DNA of 40,167 nt from a virus: the IMG/VR virus record IMGVR_UViG_3300046463_000660, positions 1-40,167 of that record; one strand, written 5' to 3'. Both the position numbers and the translations under genes were made by a program. Position 1 is the first letter of the stretch; each line of letters begins with the position of its first letter. Shown here piece after piece: positions 6,923 through 14,831 of this stretch. Below the pieces are notes generated by a model. It was not told where the DNA came from, ran no database searches, and was given only the letters and a program-made list of their open reading frames with translations.

Positions 6923-7588
6923 ATGGCTTATGACGGTGCGGGCACGCTGTTCGCGCTTGGCCTTCGCGCTACGAAGCTCGACGCGGCTGGGCTGCCCATC
7001 GTGGGCGCCCAGAACAGCTACGTCAGCGACGCCCTGGTGAAGGTTGAGGTCGGCCTGGAGTACGAGGACGCCAAGCAGGTCACCCAGCTCAACGGCACCG
7101 GCGTGGCGTGCGTCAACTACCAGGCGCCCTACACCCTGAAGCGCGGTTCCATCGCCGGGCTCCAGGTCTGCACGCCGGACCCGAACCTGCTCCAGTTCCT
7201 GATCGGCGGTGACACCATCTCGGACTCCGCCACCATCCCGAACCAGATTGGGTACCGGGCTCCGCAGACCGGCGTGGAGGAGACCCCGAACGGCGTCAGC
7301 CTGGAGTTCTGGACGCGCGCCATCATCGGCAGCTCGATGGCCGGCACGCTGCCGTACTTCCACTGGGTGCTGCCGAAGACGTTCCTGATCCCGTCGGGCT
7401 CGTGGGTCCTGGGCGGCGACTCCGCGATGCTGCCCGAGTTCGACGGCTACTCGGTCCAGAACTCGGGCTGGGGCAGTGGCCCGAACGACGACTTCACCTA
7501 CCCGTCGGATCGCGTCTGGCAGTACGTCCGCGAGGCGACGCTGCCGAACATGGACGCCGGCTTCGTCCCGGTGATCGCCCAGACGTGA
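6923..7588 (+). CDS. Probable major tail (tube) protein
   Basis: 221 aa, ATG after GAGGAGA. Beta-rich sequence with strands such as VSDALVKVEVGLEYEDAK, APYTLKRGSIAGLQVCTPDP and GVSLEFWTRAIIG, and a Gly-rich C-terminal part ending GFVPVIAQT. This pattern matches tail tube proteins of actinophages as I recall them. The position is unusual: it lies between capsid-type genes and the head-tail adaptor, whereas the tube gene normally sits just before the chaperone genes. A capsid decoration protein is the main alternative. Confidence 0.55.
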   Translation: MAYDGAGTLFALGLRATKLDAAGLPIVGAQNSYVSDALVKVEVGLEYEDAKQVTQLNGTGVACVNYQAPYTLKRGSIAGLQVCTPDPNLLQFLIGGDTISDSATIPNQIGYRAPQTGVEETPNGVSLEFWTRAIIGSSMAGTLPYFHWVLPKTFLIPSGSWVLGGDSAMLPEFDGYSVQNSGWGSGPNDDFTYPSDRVWQYVREATLPNMDAGFVPVIAQT

Positions 7589-8427
7589 GCCAGCCGCTCC
7601 CGATCCCCGATGTCCCGCCCGCACAGGCCAGCACCATCCTGTGCGGGCCGTGGGCGTCTCCGAGCAACATCCCGGAGACGTTCCGGGCGAAGGCCAGCGA
7701 TGACCAGTGGGTGACGATCCTGCGCATGGCCGCGGAGCAGCTCTACGAGCTGACCGGGCGGCAGTGGCGCGGCGAGGGCTGCACCGACCGGATGATCCTT
7801 CGCTCCAGGCCGTCGAACATCGGCTCCGCGCTGTGGCCGGCCGCGTGGACGTGCGGGTGCTGGTACCGGCTCGGGGGCTCGTGGGGCGGCTCGATCTACG
7901 ACTCGTGGGGCTACAGCTCGGCGTGGCGCGGCGGCCACCCATCCCCGACCGCCGTCCAGCTGGAGGTGGACACCACGGCCATCACGTCCGTGGTGCTGGG
8001 CGACGCCACGGTGATCGATCCGTCGGCATACCGGCTGAGCAAGTCCGGCTGGCTGGAGCGGGTCGACGGCAAGGCCTGGTCGGTGTGCGGCGTGACCGGC
8101 CCGACGACCATCACCTACGCCAAGGGCGACAACCCGCCGATGGGCGGGATCGTCGCGTGCGTGACGCTGGCAATCGAGCTGGTGAAGTCCTGGTGCGGTG
8201 AGCAGTGCGCGATCCCCCAGAACGCCACCCAGGTCGTGCGCCAGGGAATCTCGATCACCTTGGACCCGTCGGTGTATCTGAAGGAGCGTCGTACCGGCGT
8301 CCCCGCGGTGGACACCTGGATCGAGTCGGTGAATCCCACGCTCAAGGGCGGCGGCCGGCGGACCATGCGCGCCGCTGTGTGGACGCCGGACATGCCGACC
8401 GGTACACGGATCGGTCCCCCTGCTTAA
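7585..8427 (+). CDS. Head-to-tail adaptor (connector) protein
   Basis: 280 aa from a GTG overlapping the preceding stop. The segment ILRMAAEQLYELTGRQWRGE is the characteristic first part of actinophage head-tail adaptors of the gp6/gp15-like class. A beta region follows (AVQLEVDTTAITSVVLGDAT; AYRLSKSGWLERVDGKAW) and then a helix (ACVTLAIELVKSWCGEQCAI). These proteins form a ring below the portal. The middle is rich in Gly, Trp, Ser and Tyr. It is followed by three more joining-type genes, which supports the call. Confidence 0.7.
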   Translation: MSQPLPIPDVPPAQASTILCGPWASPSNIPETFRAKASDDQWVTILRMAAEQLYELTGRQWRGEGCTDRMILRSRPSNIGSALWPAAWTCGCWYRLGGSWGGSIYDSWGYSSAWRGGHPSPTAVQLEVDTTAITSVVLGDATVIDPSAYRLSKSGWLERVDGKAWSVCGVTGPTTITYAKGDNPPMGGIVACVTLAIELVKSWCGEQCAIPQNATQVVRQGISITLDPSVYLKERRTGVPAVDTWIESVNPTLKGGGRRTMRAAVWTPDMPTGTRIGPPA

Positions 8428-8438
8428 GGGGGCAAGAT
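8416..8438 (+). promoter_or_regulatory. Possible divergent copy of the palindromic promoter
   Basis: CCCCC-TGCTTAA-GGGGG (8416-8432, 17 nt, containing the TAA stop of the adaptor gene) is directly followed by CAAGAT (8433-8438), with ATG 8448 nine bases on. The layout matches the copy at 17870, where the G run abuts TAAGAT. There is no clear -35 and the centre differs, so it could instead be a small terminator. Confidence 0.3.
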
Positions 8439-8447
8439 CCGGCTACG

Positions 8448-8672
8448 ATGTCCGGCATGACGCTGATCAGGCCGCACGATCCCTTCTCCGGTCACGCGGA
8501 GCTGCCGCCGGACGAAGACACCAACCCTCCGCCCGCGCCCGTCGTGGAGCCCACTCCGCCTGAGCCTGCCGCCGTGGAGGAGAAGCGCCCGGCGCGCAAG
8601 GGTCGTCGGCCGCGCCGCACGCCCACCGCGGCGGAGATGGAGGCCGCGCGGGCGAAGGTGGCGCGGCGGTGA
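8448..8672 (+). CDS. Small Pro-rich, basic-tailed protein (74 aa)
   Basis: N-terminal half is acidic and Pro-rich (ELPPDEDTNPPPAPVVEPTP); the C-terminal half is highly basic (EKRPARKGRRPRRTPTAAEM). Probably disordered. ATG 8448 and ATG 8457 are both possible and neither has a clear ribosome site. The stop overlaps the next GTG. It sits among head-tail joining genes, where similar short tails occur, but no function can be assigned. Confidence 0.55.
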   Translation: MSGMTLIRPHDPFSGHAELPPDEDTNPPPAPVVEPTPPEPAAVEEKRPARKGRRPRRTPTAAEMEAARAKVARR

Positions 8673-9232
8673 ACCCCGATGTGCTGCCGAAGACGGGGCC
8701 GGATCTCGTCTCGTACGCGGAGAACATCGCGGCCTACGTCACCGACCACTTCGCGGCGAACAACGTCGCACTGCCGACGGCCCGCCGCATCGCGCCCGGC
8801 CAGCTGTCCTTGGACGCCTGGGACTGCGAACAGTTCAGCGTCGGCACCGGCGGCATCATCGACGCCGCGGGCGGCACCGGAACGACGGCGCTCCGCCCGC
8901 GGGTAGGCACCCCGGCGTCGGTGATGACCTACCGCGCGGTCAGCTACATGATCCAGATCGTGCGGTGCGCGGGCTCGTGCACCGCCGCGGGCTACCCGAG
9001 CAACGAAGAGACCGACGCTGCCGGGCGCCAGATGCTCGTGGACATGGCGCTGCTCTCCCAGGCGCTGGTGAACGTCGGCAGCGACCCGCCGGACTGGGCG
9101 CCGAAGAACGTCCCCGTCGACGTGGGGCCGGTAGCCCCGCTGGGTCCGACGGGCGCCTTCTACGCCATCGAGGCCTCCATCGCCTACTCGGTGGAGGCGC
9201 TGCTCGCGCTGCCTGATCCGGTGGTGCTGTAG
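8669..9232 (+). CDS. Probable tail terminator / head-closure protein
   Basis: 187 aa. The order SLDAWDCEQFSVGTGGI, then MTYRAVSYMIQIVRCAGSC, then AAGRQMLVDMALLSQALVNV resembles an actinophage family with DCEQ and IVRC motifs found between the adaptor and the tail genes. Such proteins cap the tail tube or join it to the head. The exact role (terminator or stopper) is inferred from position between the adaptor and the gp10-like gene. GTG start overlaps the previous stop. Confidence 0.55.
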   Translation: MNPDVLPKTGPDLVSYAENIAAYVTDHFAANNVALPTARRIAPGQLSLDAWDCEQFSVGTGGIIDAAGGTGTTALRPRVGTPASVMTYRAVSYMIQIVRCAGSCTAAGYPSNEETDAAGRQMLVDMALLSQALVNVGSDPPDWAPKNVPVDVGPVAPLGPTGAFYAIEASIAYSVEALLALPDPVVL

Positions 9233-9660
9233 TGGCCCAGCTGGTGATTAAGTCGGTGCACGGCGGCGTCAACGACGGCGAGTTCGCCCGATTCGTCAAC
9301 GACCCGAACGGGCCGATCAAGCGCGACCTTCGTCGACGGGCGAACAACGTGCAGCAGTATCAGCTCCGCCGGGTTCCGCGGCGGACCGGCCGTCTCGCGG
9401 CCACCTCGCGCAAGAACGAGGGCAACAACGGATGGCGCCCGTACGTGGACGTGATCATGGGCAGGCAGGGCCAAACCGACTACCTCGGGTACATCCTGTA
9501 CGGCACGCCGGCGCACGTCATCCGCGCGCGGGCGGACCGTCCGAACGCCGCCCTGCGCTTCATGTCCGGCGGCGCCGTTCGGTTTGCCCGCGAGGTCCGC
9601 CACCCGGGGACCAAACCGAACAACTTCGTCCGCGACTCCATCGCCCAGGCGGCCAGATGA
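9232..9660 (+). CDS. HK97 gp10-like tail completion (neck) protein
   Basis: 142 aa. LRRVPRRTGRLAATSRKNEG, then LGYILYGTPAHVIRARA, then a basic segment and KPNNFVRDSIAQAAR follow the pattern of HK97 gp10-like proteins. In these a VPxxTGxL stretch precedes a YLGYxxYGTPxHxI core and a C-terminal (R)NFLRDAL-type helix. They act in joining the tail to the head. It begins at a GTG overlapping TAG, and its stop overlaps the next start. Confidence 0.75.
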   Translation: MAQLVIKSVHGGVNDGEFARFVNDPNGPIKRDLRRRANNVQQYQLRRVPRRTGRLAATSRKNEGNNGWRPYVDVIMGRQGQTDYLGYILYGTPAHVIRARADRPNAALRFMSGGAVRFAREVRHPGTKPNNFVRDSIAQAAR

Positions 9661-10316
9661 TGGATCGCCTCCTCGTGTCCGTCGCCGCGGGCCTGGCGGG
9701 CGCACTCTCGCTGTTTCTGCTGATCAGTTTCCTTCGAATGACCTGGAGCGTCCTCATGCCCAAGACGTACGGACCCGACACGGTTCCCGAGATCCCCGAA
9801 GTCCCCTTCTCCCTGCGCGTGGTGCACGAGGACGACGCCGGTGAGCGCGAGATTCGGGAGCACGACTTCGTCGGCCATCCCGACCCGTCCTCGTCCGACT
9901 TCACGCGGTTCGCGGTGGCCGCGAACTCCGACGACGGCTCGAAGCTCCTTCTCGTGCTCCGGGACATCCTCCCGCGCATGATCAAGAACAACGATGGCGT
10001 TCCGCTGTCGTGGGAGTTCCATGAGCTGCCGCGGGTGCCGAAGCGCATCGAGCCCGGGACCACGCTGGTGATCGGCACCGAGGATGAGGACGAGGAGCAG
10101 CTGCTCGAACCGGCGAACTTCCGGGCGCCGGACGGCTCGATCCGTCCGATCGGCGAGCGAGGGAAGTTCGAGGCCTTCGAAGCCGGGTCGTCGCGCCGAC
10201 GGCTGCACAAGCTGATGTTCGAGGACGAGACGGCGAAGATCCAGATCAACACCGTCGTCCAGGTCATGCAGGACCTGTTCAAGGTGAGCGGCGGGCGCCC
10301 TACCACCGGGCGGTAG
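9660..10316 (+). CDS. Tail assembly chaperone, upstream (gpG-like) frame
   Basis: 218 aa if begun at ATG 9660; ATG 9657 is equally placed and overlaps the preceding stop. The first 33 residues are a hydrophobic helix (RLLVSVAAGLAGALSLFLLI), odd for a chaperone. An internal ATG at 9757 with GGAG upstream gives MPKTYGPDTVPEIPEVPFSL, which looks like a natural N-terminus, so the true start may be there. The rest includes SKLLLVLRDILPRMIKNNDG and a C-terminal helix ending VVQVMQDLFKVSGGRPTTGR. Position before the tape measure and an overlapping second frame support a G/GT-type chaperone. These help wrap the tape measure during tail assembly. Confidence 0.65.
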   Translation: MDRLLVSVAAGLAGALSLFLLISFLRMTWSVLMPKTYGPDTVPEIPEVPFSLRVVHEDDAGEREIREHDFVGHPDPSSSDFTRFAVAANSDDGSKLLLVLRDILPRMIKNNDGVPLSWEFHELPRVPKRIEPGTTLVIGTEDEDEEQLLEPANFRAPDGSIRPIGERGKFEAFEAGSSRRRLHKLMFEDETAKIQINTVVQVMQDLFKVSGGRPTTGR

Positions 10317-10375
10317 GTCTGCTGACCATCGCCCAGTCCACCTTCCACGACCGGTACACCAACGGGCGCCTGGCC

Positions 10376-10600
10376 ATGGCCGGCTTGGCGGGGCTCGACG
10401 GCCGCGGTCCACGGACACCGCTTTCCGGCTGGTTGGACGCGCTGTTCGTCATCATGCTGGAGACTCCGGTCGAGGACATCAAAAAGGTCGAGGATGCGCT
10501 CACGGCCGTTGATGCCCAGATCGATCCGACGGCGGCCAGGGAGACCTGGGGCATCACGCCTGAGCAGCAAGCGCTGGGGGGCGGGTTGCTGAACGGGTAG
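10376..10600 (+). CDS. Tail assembly chaperone, downstream (T) frame, probably reached by -1 frameshift
   Basis: This frame is -1 relative to the upstream chaperone and is open across its end. From about 10295 it reads YHRAVGLLTIAQSTFHDRYT and continues through ATG 10376 to LSGWLDALFVIMLETPVEDI and a stop at 10600. The codons before the ATG look coding and no good ribosome site precedes it, so a ribosomal -1 shift near the end of the upstream gene is likely, as in lambda G/GT. I see no perfect XXXYYYZ slip site, so the shift point is not defined. Confidence 0.55.
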   Translation: MAGLAGLDGRGPRTPLSGWLDALFVIMLETPVEDIKKVEDALTAVDAQIDPTAARETWGITPEQQALGGGLLNG

Positions 10601-10611
10601 GAGGCCGGCCG

Positions 10612-13600
10612 GTGCTGATTGGTGAAGCGTCCGTTCGGATCGACGCGCTGGCCGACGACCTGAAGAAGTCGATCAACCGGGACCTGAACGACGCGCTCAA
10701 GGGCGTGAAGATCGACACTGATCCCCTGGTCAAGATGACTCAGAACCTCCGCAAGGCAGAGCTTGACCTGATCAACTCCGAGGATGCTCTGAACGCGGCC
10801 CACCGCGGCACCATCGAGACGGAGGCCAAGCTCGAAAACCTCCGTCGGAGTGGCACGGCCAGCACCAACGAGATCAGCGCGGCAGAGCGGAACCTGACCA
10901 AGGCCCGCGCGGAGGAGTCGGTGGTCGCCGACAAGGTGACCATCGCAACTCAGAAGCTCGCGACGGCGCACGGCCAGCTGACCAAGGTTCAAAAGGACGG
11001 CGAGGTCCAGCAAAAGAGCTGGTTCAAGTCGCTTGTGGACAGCTCGAAAGTCCTCTCTTCGGTCAGCGGCTCCCTGGACATCTTCCGCAAGAGGACGAAG
11101 GACTCCGGCGACGAGGGCACGACGCTGTCCACGAAGCTCCGGAAGCTGGGCACGGACACGTCCTTCTTCGGCAAGCTGATCGACAACGTGGCCAAGTCGC
11201 CGATGTCGTTGATCCAGAAGCAATTCTCCGCGATGGGGTCAGCCGGCTCCGGTGTGATGGACGTGCTCACAAGCAAGGCGACGTTGATGGGCGGCGGCAT
11301 CGCCGCGATCGCCGCGCCCATCGGCGGCCTCATCACCGCGCTGCCCGCGCTGGCCGCGGTCGGCGGCGTCGCCCTCGGCGCTATCCTGCTCGGGCTCGAC
11401 GGCATCAAGAAGGCGTTCCAGCCGCTGGGTCCCGCAGTGGACAGCCTGAAGACGAAGGTCTCCGCGAGCTTCGAACACGCCCTCGCGCCCGCGGTGGCGA
11501 AGCTGCCGGCGTTGTTCGGCGCGGCCACGACCGGGCTCCAGGGGATGGCGACCGCGCTGGGCGGCACCGTCACCCAGATCACGAACCTGGTCACCCAGAG
11601 CGGGAACCTCGCGAAGATCCGCGACTTGTTCAATCAGACGGCCAGCTTCATCCAGGGCATGCAGCCCGGAATCAACGCCTTCGTCCAGGGCTTCCTCAAC
11701 CTGGGCGCCGCGGTCGCGCCCCAGCTGAGGCAGCTCGGGGACGCGTTCGGCTCGCTGCTCAAGTCGGTCGGCGACGCTTTCGCCCAGATCGCAGCGTCCG
11801 GCCAGGTGCAGGCGATCATCACCGGCCTGTCCCAGGTGATCAAGGCCCTCGGGTCCGTGATCCAGCCGATCATCGGCATCCTCGCCCAGCTCGGCGCCAG
11901 CCTCCAGGGCCCGCTGGCCACGATCGTCAAGGCGGTCGGGGACGGGCTCACCGCGGCCATGCCGGGGATCAAGGCCTTCGCCGACGGCTTCGGCCGCGCC
12001 CTGACCGCGCTGGCACCGGTAATCACGGCGCTCCTGCCGATCGTCGGCAAGCTGGCCGGCCTGATCGGCGGGGTGCTGGGCAAGGCGATCGAGACGCTGG
12101 CGCCGCCGGTGACGAAGCTCGTCGAGGGCCTGGGCGCCCAGCTCGCGCCGGTGCTGCCGAAGCTGGCCGACGCCTTCGGCAAGCTGTTCACCGCGCTGAC
12201 GCCGGTGCTCGACTCGCTGTCGGGCACGCTGGTCCAGGCCCTGGGGTTGATCATCCCGCAGATTCCGACCCTGGTCGACAGCGTCGTCCAGGTGGCGAGT
12301 GCCTTCCTCAGCTTGCTGCCCGCGATCTTGCCGCTCGTACCGCCGCTCGTGCAGCTGATCACTACGATCCTGCCGCCGTTGATCAAGCTGTGGGCCGCCA
12401 CCGAAACGCCGATGATCCAGACGGCCGCGGTGATCCTCGGGAAGGTCGTGCCGGCCCTGGTCGGTTTCCTGGGCATCGTCCAGAAGGTCGTCACCGGCGT
12501 GGTGAACTTCTTCACCGACTTCAAGACGAACGTGACGGCGATCTGGAACAACATCGCGTCCTTCTTCCAGGGCGTCATCACGAAGATCGTCGACTTCTTC
12601 AAGGGCATCGGATCGGGCATCGCGTCCGCGGCGGGCTCCGTCGGCGACTTCTTCGTCAACCTGGGCAGCAAGATCAAGGACGGGTTCAACGCCGCCTTGA
12701 GCTTCGTCGAGTCCCTACCGGGCAAGATCGGAAACTTCCTGGCCAAGTTGCCGGGGATCGTGTGGGACGCTTTCCTGAAGGCCGCGAAGTTCATGCTCCA
12801 GGCCACCGTCCAGGGCGTCGAGTGGGTCATCGCCGAGATGATCGCGCTGCCCATCCAGATCTTCTTCGCGCTGGGCAAGCTGGTCCAGATCATCGGCGAC
12901 GCGCTCGTGGCCGCGTTCAAGTGGGGTGTGCAGGTCACCACCCAGGGCATCGAAGCCGTGGTGAACTTCTTCCACGCCCTGCCGGGACGAATCTGGGATG
13001 CCCTTCAGACTCTCGCGACCGGGCTCCGCGACTTCTTCGTGAACGCCTGGGAAGCCGCGAAGACGGCGGTGATCAACGGTGTCGACGCGGTCGGCAGCTT
13101 CTTCGCCTCGCTCCCCGGCAAGATCTGGGCCGGCATCCAGTCGCTCGCGACGGGCCTGCGCGACTTCTTCGTCAACACCTGGAACAGCGCCAAGACTGCC
13201 GTGGCCGAAGGCGTCGTGGCCGTCGTCGACTTCTTCCGCAACCTCCCCGGCCGCGCCATCACCGCCATCGGAAACTTGATCTCCAACATCCGCGACTTCT
13301 TCAACCGGACCTGGAACTCCGCCGTGCAGGCGACCGCGGAGGGCGCCGTCAACCTGATCAACTGGGTGAAGGGCATCCCCGGCAAAATCCTGGGGGCCCT
13401 GGGCGACCTGGGTGGCGTGCTCTTCCGCGCGGGCAAGGCGATCATTCAGGGGCTCATCGACGGCATCAAGGCCGCCGCCGGAGCGCTGGGCGGCGTCGTG
13501 AAGGACATCCTCGGGAAGGTCCGATCACTGCTCCCCTTCTCGCCGGCGAAGGAGGGTCCGTTCTCCGGGCGCGGCTGGACGCTCTACTCCGGTATGTCGA

Positions 13601-13935
13601 TCGTCCAGGCGCTCGCCGACGGCATCAAGCTGAAGACGGGCGCGGCGGTCGGCGAGGCCGCGCGGATGGCCGCCGCCGTCAGCGACGCCATGAACATCAC
13701 CACACCCGGCGTGGGCGCGCCGATCATCCCGTCGGTGCCCGACTTCACCCAGAAGGCCGCGGTCGCCGGGCAGGCTCAGGCCGACGCCACGAACCGGCTT
13801 GCCGGCGTGATGGCCGGGCAGGGCGACCTGGGCGCCGCGCTCGCCGACGCGCTCACCGGCGTCCAGGTGGTCGTGTCGGCCCAGGAAACCGCCAGCGCGG
13901 TGAATAGGGTCAACAAGAGCAACTCCAGGAGGTGA
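10612..13935 (+). CDS. Tape measure protein
   Basis: 1107 aa, GTG after AGGAGG. The N-terminal 150 residues are helical and coiled-coil-like (SINRDLNDALKGVKIDTDPL; LRKAELDLINSEDALNAAHR). A hydrophobic segment at about 220-270 (MGGGIAAIAAPIGGLITALP) is typical of tape measures. The middle is Ala/Leu-rich, and 780-930 holds 44-residue repeats. It is the longest gene in the window and lies between the chaperones and the minor tail genes, as is usual. At the customary 0.15 nm per residue the tail would be about 165 nm, which is an estimate. No lytic transglycosylase or peptidase motif was seen. Confidence 0.9.
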   Translation: MLIGEASVRIDALADDLKKSINRDLNDALKGVKIDTDPLVKMTQNLRKAELDLINSEDALNAAHRGTIETEAKLENLRRSGTASTNEISAAERNLTKARAEESVVADKVTIATQKLATAHGQLTKVQKDGEVQQKSWFKSLVDSSKVLSSVSGSLDIFRKRTKDSGDEGTTLSTKLRKLGTDTSFFGKLIDNVAKSPMSLIQKQFSAMGSAGSGVMDVLTSKATLMGGGIAAIAAPIGGLITALPALAAVGGVALGAILLGLDGIKKAFQPLGPAVDSLKTKVSASFEHALAPAVAKLPALFGAATTGLQGMATALGGTVTQITNLVTQSGNLAKIRDLFNQTASFIQGMQPGINAFVQGFLNLGAAVAPQLRQLGDAFGSLLKSVGDAFAQIAASGQVQAIITGLSQVIKALGSVIQPIIGILAQLGASLQGPLATIVKAVGDGLTAAMPGIKAFADGFGRALTALAPVITALLPIVGKLAGLIGGVLGKAIETLAPPVTKLVEGLGAQLAPVLPKLADAFGKLFTALTPVLDSLSGTLVQALGLIIPQIPTLVDSVVQVASAFLSLLPAILPLVPPLVQLITTILPPLIKLWAATETPMIQTAAVILGKVVPALVGFLGIVQKVVTGVVNFFTDFKTNVTAIWNNIASFFQGVITKIVDFFKGIGSGIASAAGSVGDFFVNLGSKIKDGFNAALSFVESLPGKIGNFLAKLPGIVWDAFLKAAKFMLQATVQGVEWVIAEMIALPIQIFFALGKLVQIIGDALVAAFKWGVQVTTQGIEAVVNFFHALPGRIWDALQTLATGLRDFFVNAWEAAKTAVINGVDAVGSFFASLPGKIWAGIQSLATGLRDFFVNTWNSAKTAVAEGVVAVVDFFRNLPGRAITAIGNLISNIRDFFNRTWNSAVQATAEGAVNLINWVKGIPGKILGALGDLGGVLFRAGKAIIQGLIDGIKAAAGALGGVVKDILGKVRSLLPFSPAKEGPFSGRGWTLYSGMSIVQALADGIKLKTGAAVGEAARMAAAVSDAMNITTPGVGAPIIPSVPDFTQKAAVAGQAQADATNRLAGVMAGQGDLGAALADALTGVQVVVSAQETASAVNRVNKSNSRR
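12967..13401 (+). repeat. 44-residue (132-bp) tandem repeats in the tape measure gene
   Basis: Units start at 12967, 13099 and 13231 with FFHALPGRIW, FFASLPGKIW and FFRNLPGRAI. A diverged fourth begins near 13360 (NWVKGIPGKILGAL). Each of the three contains an RDFF block (13027, 13159, 13291), exactly 132 bp apart. Protein repeats are better kept than DNA repeats, consistent with selection on a regular helical rod. Confidence 0.75.
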
Positions 13936-13939
13936 AGCC

Positions 13940-14818
13940 ATGGGCCTGATCTACGTCGGACCGTACGGACGGCTGATGGCGATGGACGTGGGCGCGGACG
14001 GTTTCGACTCCGGCATGGTGGAGTTCGGCGCGCTCCAGGAGCCGCTGTCCGGGATGCACACGAAGGACGTGTTCGGCTGGAAGCGCTCGTTCAACATCCC
14101 GCTGGACGGCATGGACCGACGGGCGCTGAGCTGGTTCGAGATGCTGTACCGCGGCTCGATCGCGGGGCCGTACTTCCTGCGCGACCCGCGGCGGATGAAC
14201 ATGCTGCACGCGGCGGTCGCCGACACGATGTCGAGCTACGCGCGCACCGTGCCGTTCGTGGCGCCGAACGGCGTCGTCTCCGCCCAGGCGAATACGAAGC
14301 TGATGCTCACGAGCCAGCGAGTCGACGTGACCACCACTACCGAGACGACGCCGGGGCCGTCCTTCGCCGCGAAGTGGGTGGCGACGGCGGCGGGCGCGAC
14401 GGCGTGCGGCAAGACGGTGATCCCGGTGATCCCCGGCGAGACGGTGATATTCAGCTTCTACTTGATCTCCGGCTCCGCCACGCCCGGCATCCTGACCTAC
14501 GCCACGCCGGCGAGCAGCCCCGTCACGGTCACGGTCACCGTGCTCACCGACCCGACGGACGCCACCCGGAAGTACATCCGCTACACCGTGCCCACCAACG
14601 GCACCGTCCAGGCCGTCATGCCGACCTTCAACCTGACGGCCGCCGGAACCACGGTGGTGCTGGCCTGCCAGCTGGAGGGGCAGCGCGCCACCACGGATAC
14701 GCCGCGGGCCTGGGTCCTCGGGACCGGCGTGCCGAAGGTCATCGTGAACGACTTCCCCCAGCACAGCGAGTACCTGGGCACCCGCACGTCCGGCTCGCTG
14801 GCCCTGCTCGAAGCCTGA
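13940..14818 (+). CDS. Minor tail protein, probable distal tail (Dit-like)
   Basis: 292 aa, ATG after CAGGAGG. The first 100 residues (MGLIYVGPYGRLMAMDVGAD; KRSFNIPLDGMDRRALSWFE; GPYFLRDPRRMNML) match the first minor tail protein behind the tape measure in siphoviruses. The second half is a Thr/Val-rich beta sandwich-like region (GETVIFSFYLISGSATPGIL; PVTVTVTVLTDPTDATRKYI), possibly carbohydrate-binding. The Dit assignment rests mainly on position and the N-terminal pattern. Confidence 0.65.
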   Translation: MGLIYVGPYGRLMAMDVGADGFDSGMVEFGALQEPLSGMHTKDVFGWKRSFNIPLDGMDRRALSWFEMLYRGSIAGPYFLRDPRRMNMLHAAVADTMSSYARTVPFVAPNGVVSAQANTKLMLTSQRVDVTTTTETTPGPSFAAKWVATAAGATACGKTVIPVIPGETVIFSFYLISGSATPGILTYATPASSPVTVTVTVLTDPTDATRKYIRYTVPTNGTVQAVMPTFNLTAAGTTVVLACQLEGQRATTDTPRAWVLGTGVPKVIVNDFPQHSEYLGTRTSGSLALLEA

Positions 14819-14831
14819 CGCCGGAGGCACC

